A stretch of DNA of 64,000 bases, from assembly GCF_000428725.1 (NCBI RefSeq), contig NZ_AUAM01000019.1, positions 42,084 through 106,083 on the forward strand, read 5' to 3'. This DNA comes from Psychromonas aquimarina ATCC BAA-1526. GTDB taxonomy: Bacteria > Pseudomonadota > Gammaproteobacteria > Enterobacterales > Psychromonadaceae. Below, piece after piece: positions 61,950 to 64,000 of this stretch (its first letter is position 1; each line of letters begins with the position of its first letter). The translations under genes and the position numbers were made by a program. The notes beneath the pieces are model-generated. The model was not told the DNA's origin, searched no databases, and worked only from the letters and a program-made list of their open reading frames with translations.

Positions 61950-61990
61950 CTTTTTAACAATACACCTACTAATAATAAGAAGAGAATCAG

Positions 61991-62833
61991 ATGGCTGACT
62001 TAGATTTTTACGCGCCGATTACCTGGCAGAAAAGTGAATTAAACTTTACTGATATTATTTATGATAAAGCAGAAGGCATTGCCAAAATCACCATTAACCG
62101 CCCGCAGGTTAGAAACGCCTTTCGTCCGCAGACCGTTAATGAAATGATTCAGGCACTGCATGACGCTCGTTATGACGATAAAATCGGTGTCATTATTCTT
62201 ACCGGTGCAGGAGATTTAGCATTTTGCTCCGGCGGCGATCAAAGTGTTCGCGGTGATTCCGGCTATAAAGATGAAAGCGGCGGACATCACCTTAACGTCT
62301 TAGATTTCCAGCGCCAGATTCGTACCTGCCCTAAACCTGTAGTGGCTATGGTTGCCGGTTACGCCGTGGGCGGCGGTCATGTTCTGCATATGATGTGTGA
62401 CTTAACCATAGCAGCGGAGAATGCTCAGTTCGGCCAGACAGGACCTAAAGTGGGCTCCTTTGACGGCGGCTGGGGTGCAAGTTATATGGCGCGTATTGTC
62501 GGTCAGAAAAAAGCACGCGAAATCTGGTTTTTATGCCGCATGTATGATGCACAGGAAGCCGTTGATATGGGACTGGTTAATACTGTTGTGGCGCTGGCTA
62601 ATTTAGAAAAAGAGACGGTAAAATGGTGTCGTGAAATTCTGCAGAACAGCCCGATGGCTCTGCGCTGCTTAAAAGCGGCCCTTAATGCAGACTGTGACGG
62701 ACAAGCCGGCCTGCAGGAATTAGCCGGTAATGCCACTATGCTGTTTTATATGAGCGAAGAGGGCCAGGAAGGCCGCAACGCATTTAATGAAAAGCGTAAG
62801 CCTGACTTTTCTAAATTCGGCCGCAATCCTTAA
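61991..62833 (+). CDS. menB: 1,4-dihydroxy-2-naphthoyl-CoA synthase
   Basis: Crotonase-fold enzyme that closes the second ring of the naphthoquinone. The 280 residues are close to E. coli (285). Motifs are [35 protein letters not shown] (substrate/oxyanion region), [20 protein letters not shown] and [17 protein letters not shown] hairpin terminator follows, so the operon ends here. menC and menE, which usually come next in enterics, are not in this window. Confidence 0.96.
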   Translation: MADLDFYAPITWQKSELNFTDIIYDKAEGIAKITINRPQVRNAFRPQTVNEMIQALHDARYDDKIGVIILTGAGDLAFCSGGDQSVRGDSGYKDESGGHHLNVLDFQRQIRTCPKPVVAMVAGYAVGGGHVLHMMCDLTIAAENAQFGQTGPKVGSFDGGWGASYMARIVGQKKAREIWFLCRMYDAQEAVDMGLVNTVVALANLEKETVKWCREILQNSPMALRCLKAALNADCDGQAGLQELAGNATMLFYMSEEGQEGRNAFNEKRKPDFSKFGRNP

Positions 62834-62842
62834 CTAATAATT

Positions 62843-62872
62843 ACGGGTGACAGCCCTGTCACCCTTTATTTT
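62843..62872 (+). terminator. terminator of the menFDHB operon
   Basis: GGGTGACAG-CC-CTGTCACCC hairpin followed by TTTATTTT, 10 nt after menB. Confidence 0.8.
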
Positions 62873-63017
62873 CATCTCCAGCCTGTCGCAATAGATAAAA
62901 ACTATCAATTTAATTGGTATAAACAATTCGATTCTGTCTATAATTTCCCGCATGCTATAAACATAAAATAGCAGACCACAGTGTTATTAACTTATTCTTA
63001 TTTAAGAGGAAAATCTC

Positions 63018-63620
63018 ATGGTATTAGTAGGCAAGCAAGCTCCTGACTTTACTGCAGCGGCAGTACTAGGTAATGGCGAAATCGTAGACAGCTTTAACCT
63101 TAAAGAGTTCACTCAAGGTAAAGAAGCGGTTATCTTTTTCTACCCTCTTGATTTTACTTTTGTATGCCCTTCAGAGTTAATCGCATTCGACAAACGTTTT
63201 GGTGATTTCCAGGCGCGCGGTGTTGAAGTTATCGGTATCTCAATTGATTCACAGTTCTCACATAACGCATGGCGCAACACAGCTATCAACGATGGTGGTA
63301 TTGGTGCAGTTCAATACCCGCTTGTTGCTGATGTTAAACACGAAATCTGTAAAGCATACGATGTTGAACTGGAAGAAGCGGGTGTTGCACTACGTGGTTC
63401 ATTCTTAATCGACAAAAATGGTGTCGTTCGCCATCAGGTAGTAAACGATCTTCCGCTTGGCCGTAATATTGATGAAATGCTGCGCATGGTAGATGCACTG
63501 CAGTTCCATGAAGAACACGGTGAAGTTTGTCCTGCACAATGGGCTAAAGATAAAGCCGCTATGGACGCTTCTACAGAAGGTGTTGCGAAGTACTTATCTG
63601 AGCATTCAGACGATCTGTAA
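63018..63620 (+). CDS. typical 2-Cys peroxiredoxin (AhpC/TSA family)
   Basis: A 200-residue thiol peroxidase that reduces hydrogen peroxide and organic peroxides. The peroxidatic Cys50 is in DFTFVCPSELIAFDKRF and the resolving Cys171 in HGEVCPAQW. The C-terminal arm (MDASTEGVAKYLSEHSDDL) is of the Prx1 subfamily, more like tryparedoxin/thioredoxin-linked peroxiredoxins than AhpC with AhpF. No ahpF is adjacent. An AAGAGGA ribosome site precedes the ATG and codon use suggests strong expression. A decayed copy of its 3' end and terminator follows. Confidence 0.94.
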   Translation: MVLVGKQAPDFTAAAVLGNGEIVDSFNLKEFTQGKEAVIFFYPLDFTFVCPSELIAFDKRFGDFQARGVEVIGISIDSQFSHNAWRNTAINDGGIGAVQYPLVADVKHEICKAYDVELEEAGVALRGSFLIDKNGVVRHQVVNDLPLGRNIDEMLRMVDALQFHEEHGEVCPAQWAKDKAAMDASTEGVAKYLSEHSDDL

Positions 63621-63665
63621 TTAAAGACTTCAGTTAACCAGCTCTCCAGCCAATTAACTAAGAAT

Positions 63666-63694
63666 AAAACGGCCTCTTTATCGAGGTCGTTTTT
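63666..63694 (+). terminator. Rho-independent terminator of prx
   Basis: AAAACGGCCTC-TTTATC-GAGGTCGTTTTT hairpin with U-tract, 45 nt after the stop. A better-paired version of the same hairpin lies at 63855-63883. Confidence 0.85.
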
Positions 63695-63723
63695 GTACCT
63701 GCTGTAGGTTTGGATGAGCTGCA

Positions 63724-63883
63724 GATAAAACGGCTATGGATGATTCTACAGAAGGTGCTGCAGCTGCGTTAACAAAGAAAGCCTATCTGAGCACTCAGAC
63801 GATCTGTAATTAAAGACTTCAGTTAACCAGCTCTCCAGCCAATTAACTAAGAATAAAACGGCCTCTTTTTAGAGGCCGTTTTT
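63724..63883 (+). pseudogene. decayed copy of the prx 3' end with its terminator
   Basis: A second copy of the last 25 or so codons, 3' UTR and terminator of the peroxiredoxin gene lies 189 bp downstream. From GATCTGTAAT (63801, matching 63612) through the start of the terminator, about 65 bases are identical. The coding part diverges: it reads GCTATGGATGATTCTACAGA against GCTATGGACGCTTCTACAGA, then has an insertion rich in GCTGC and a frameshift. Outer-terminator stem arms are GGCCTCT/AGAGGCC. It is a remnant, not a gene. The remaining bases to 64000 show nothing I can name. Confidence 0.88.
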
Positions 63884-64000
63884 GTCTCTGCGCAGCAGAA
63901 TAAAGTCAGAGATAGAATTAGCTAACTCAAAAAACACTATCAGTGGAAATACCGCTCATAAATGTACTGTACATTTATTTAAGTGAAGAATAATAAGCTG

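Noticed and set aside
63960..63978. ATGTACTGTACAT palindrome near the window end as a LexA box
   Set aside because: It lacks the CTGT-N8-ACAG spacing, and the gene it might control is outside the window.

Overview
The window is chromosomal DNA from a gammaproteobacterium, fairly AT-rich, most like a marine or psychrophilic Psychromonas-type organism. That placement is inferred from gene order and protein content. Several neighbourhoods match enteric/Vibrio-type gene order: dusB-fis, yjaG-hupA, hcp-hcr, hemE-nudC next to rsd, holD-rimI, rppH-ptsP and lgt-thyA next to mutH, and menFDHB. A Vibrio/Shewanella-style second EF-G, a DUF3802 protein and a Na+/serine symporter point to the marine relatives of that group. 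Nearly all of it is core or housekeeping DNA. I see no prophage, transposase, CRISPR array or defence island.

Layout. 0-9.4 kb: acs, a short inverted-repeat element, aroQ, a hybrid histidine kinase tail to tail with a LuxR-type regulator, prmA, dusB-fis, yjaG, hupA. 9.4-21 kb: hcp-hcr (nitrosative stress), purH and purD separated by another inverted-repeat element, a PAS-GGDEF-EAL protein, hemE, nudC, rsd. 21-31 kb: a DUF3802 protein, a MepM-like endopeptidase, metK behind MetJ boxes, sprT, a SpoU methyltransferase with decayed tail copies, holD-rimI, tRNA-Trp, a lipoprotein, an unusual-type serC, gor. 31-39.5 kb: the rppH-ptsP-lgt-thyA cluster split by an opposing sstT, then a 629-bp gene-free stretch with DnaA-box-like sites, mutH, a small CBM48-like protein and a DUF2301-like membrane protein. 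39.5-47.6 kb: uvrA behind a LexA box, a PglL/Wzy-type ligase, a lytic transglycosylase, a porin, a DUF2057 protein and an S4-domain protein. 47.6-54.4 kb: the thiamine operon thiC-thiDE-thiF-thiS-thiG-thiH behind a TPP riboswitch. 54.4-64 kb: EF-G with decayed tail copies, menA divergent from menF-menD-menH-menB, and a 2-Cys peroxiredoxin with a decayed tail copy.

Functional themes are cofactor supply (thiamine, menaquinone, haem, SAM), nucleotide synthesis (purH, purD, thyA), redox and nitrosative defence (hcp-hcr, gor, prx), DNA repair (uvrA, mutH), and envelope biogenesis (lgt, mepM, transglycosylase, porin).

The least ordinary signal is structural. Three unrelated genes (SpoU methyltransferase, fusA, prx) each have one or two extra degraded copies of their own 3' end directly downstream; in fusA and prx the copies include the terminator. 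Other points worth attention are a 25-bp near-perfect palindrome before hcp, the oriC-like rppH-mutH gap, an alphaproteobacterial/archaeal-type serC, and sstT inside a conserved operon. I did not find a clear multi-gene system that looks undescribed.
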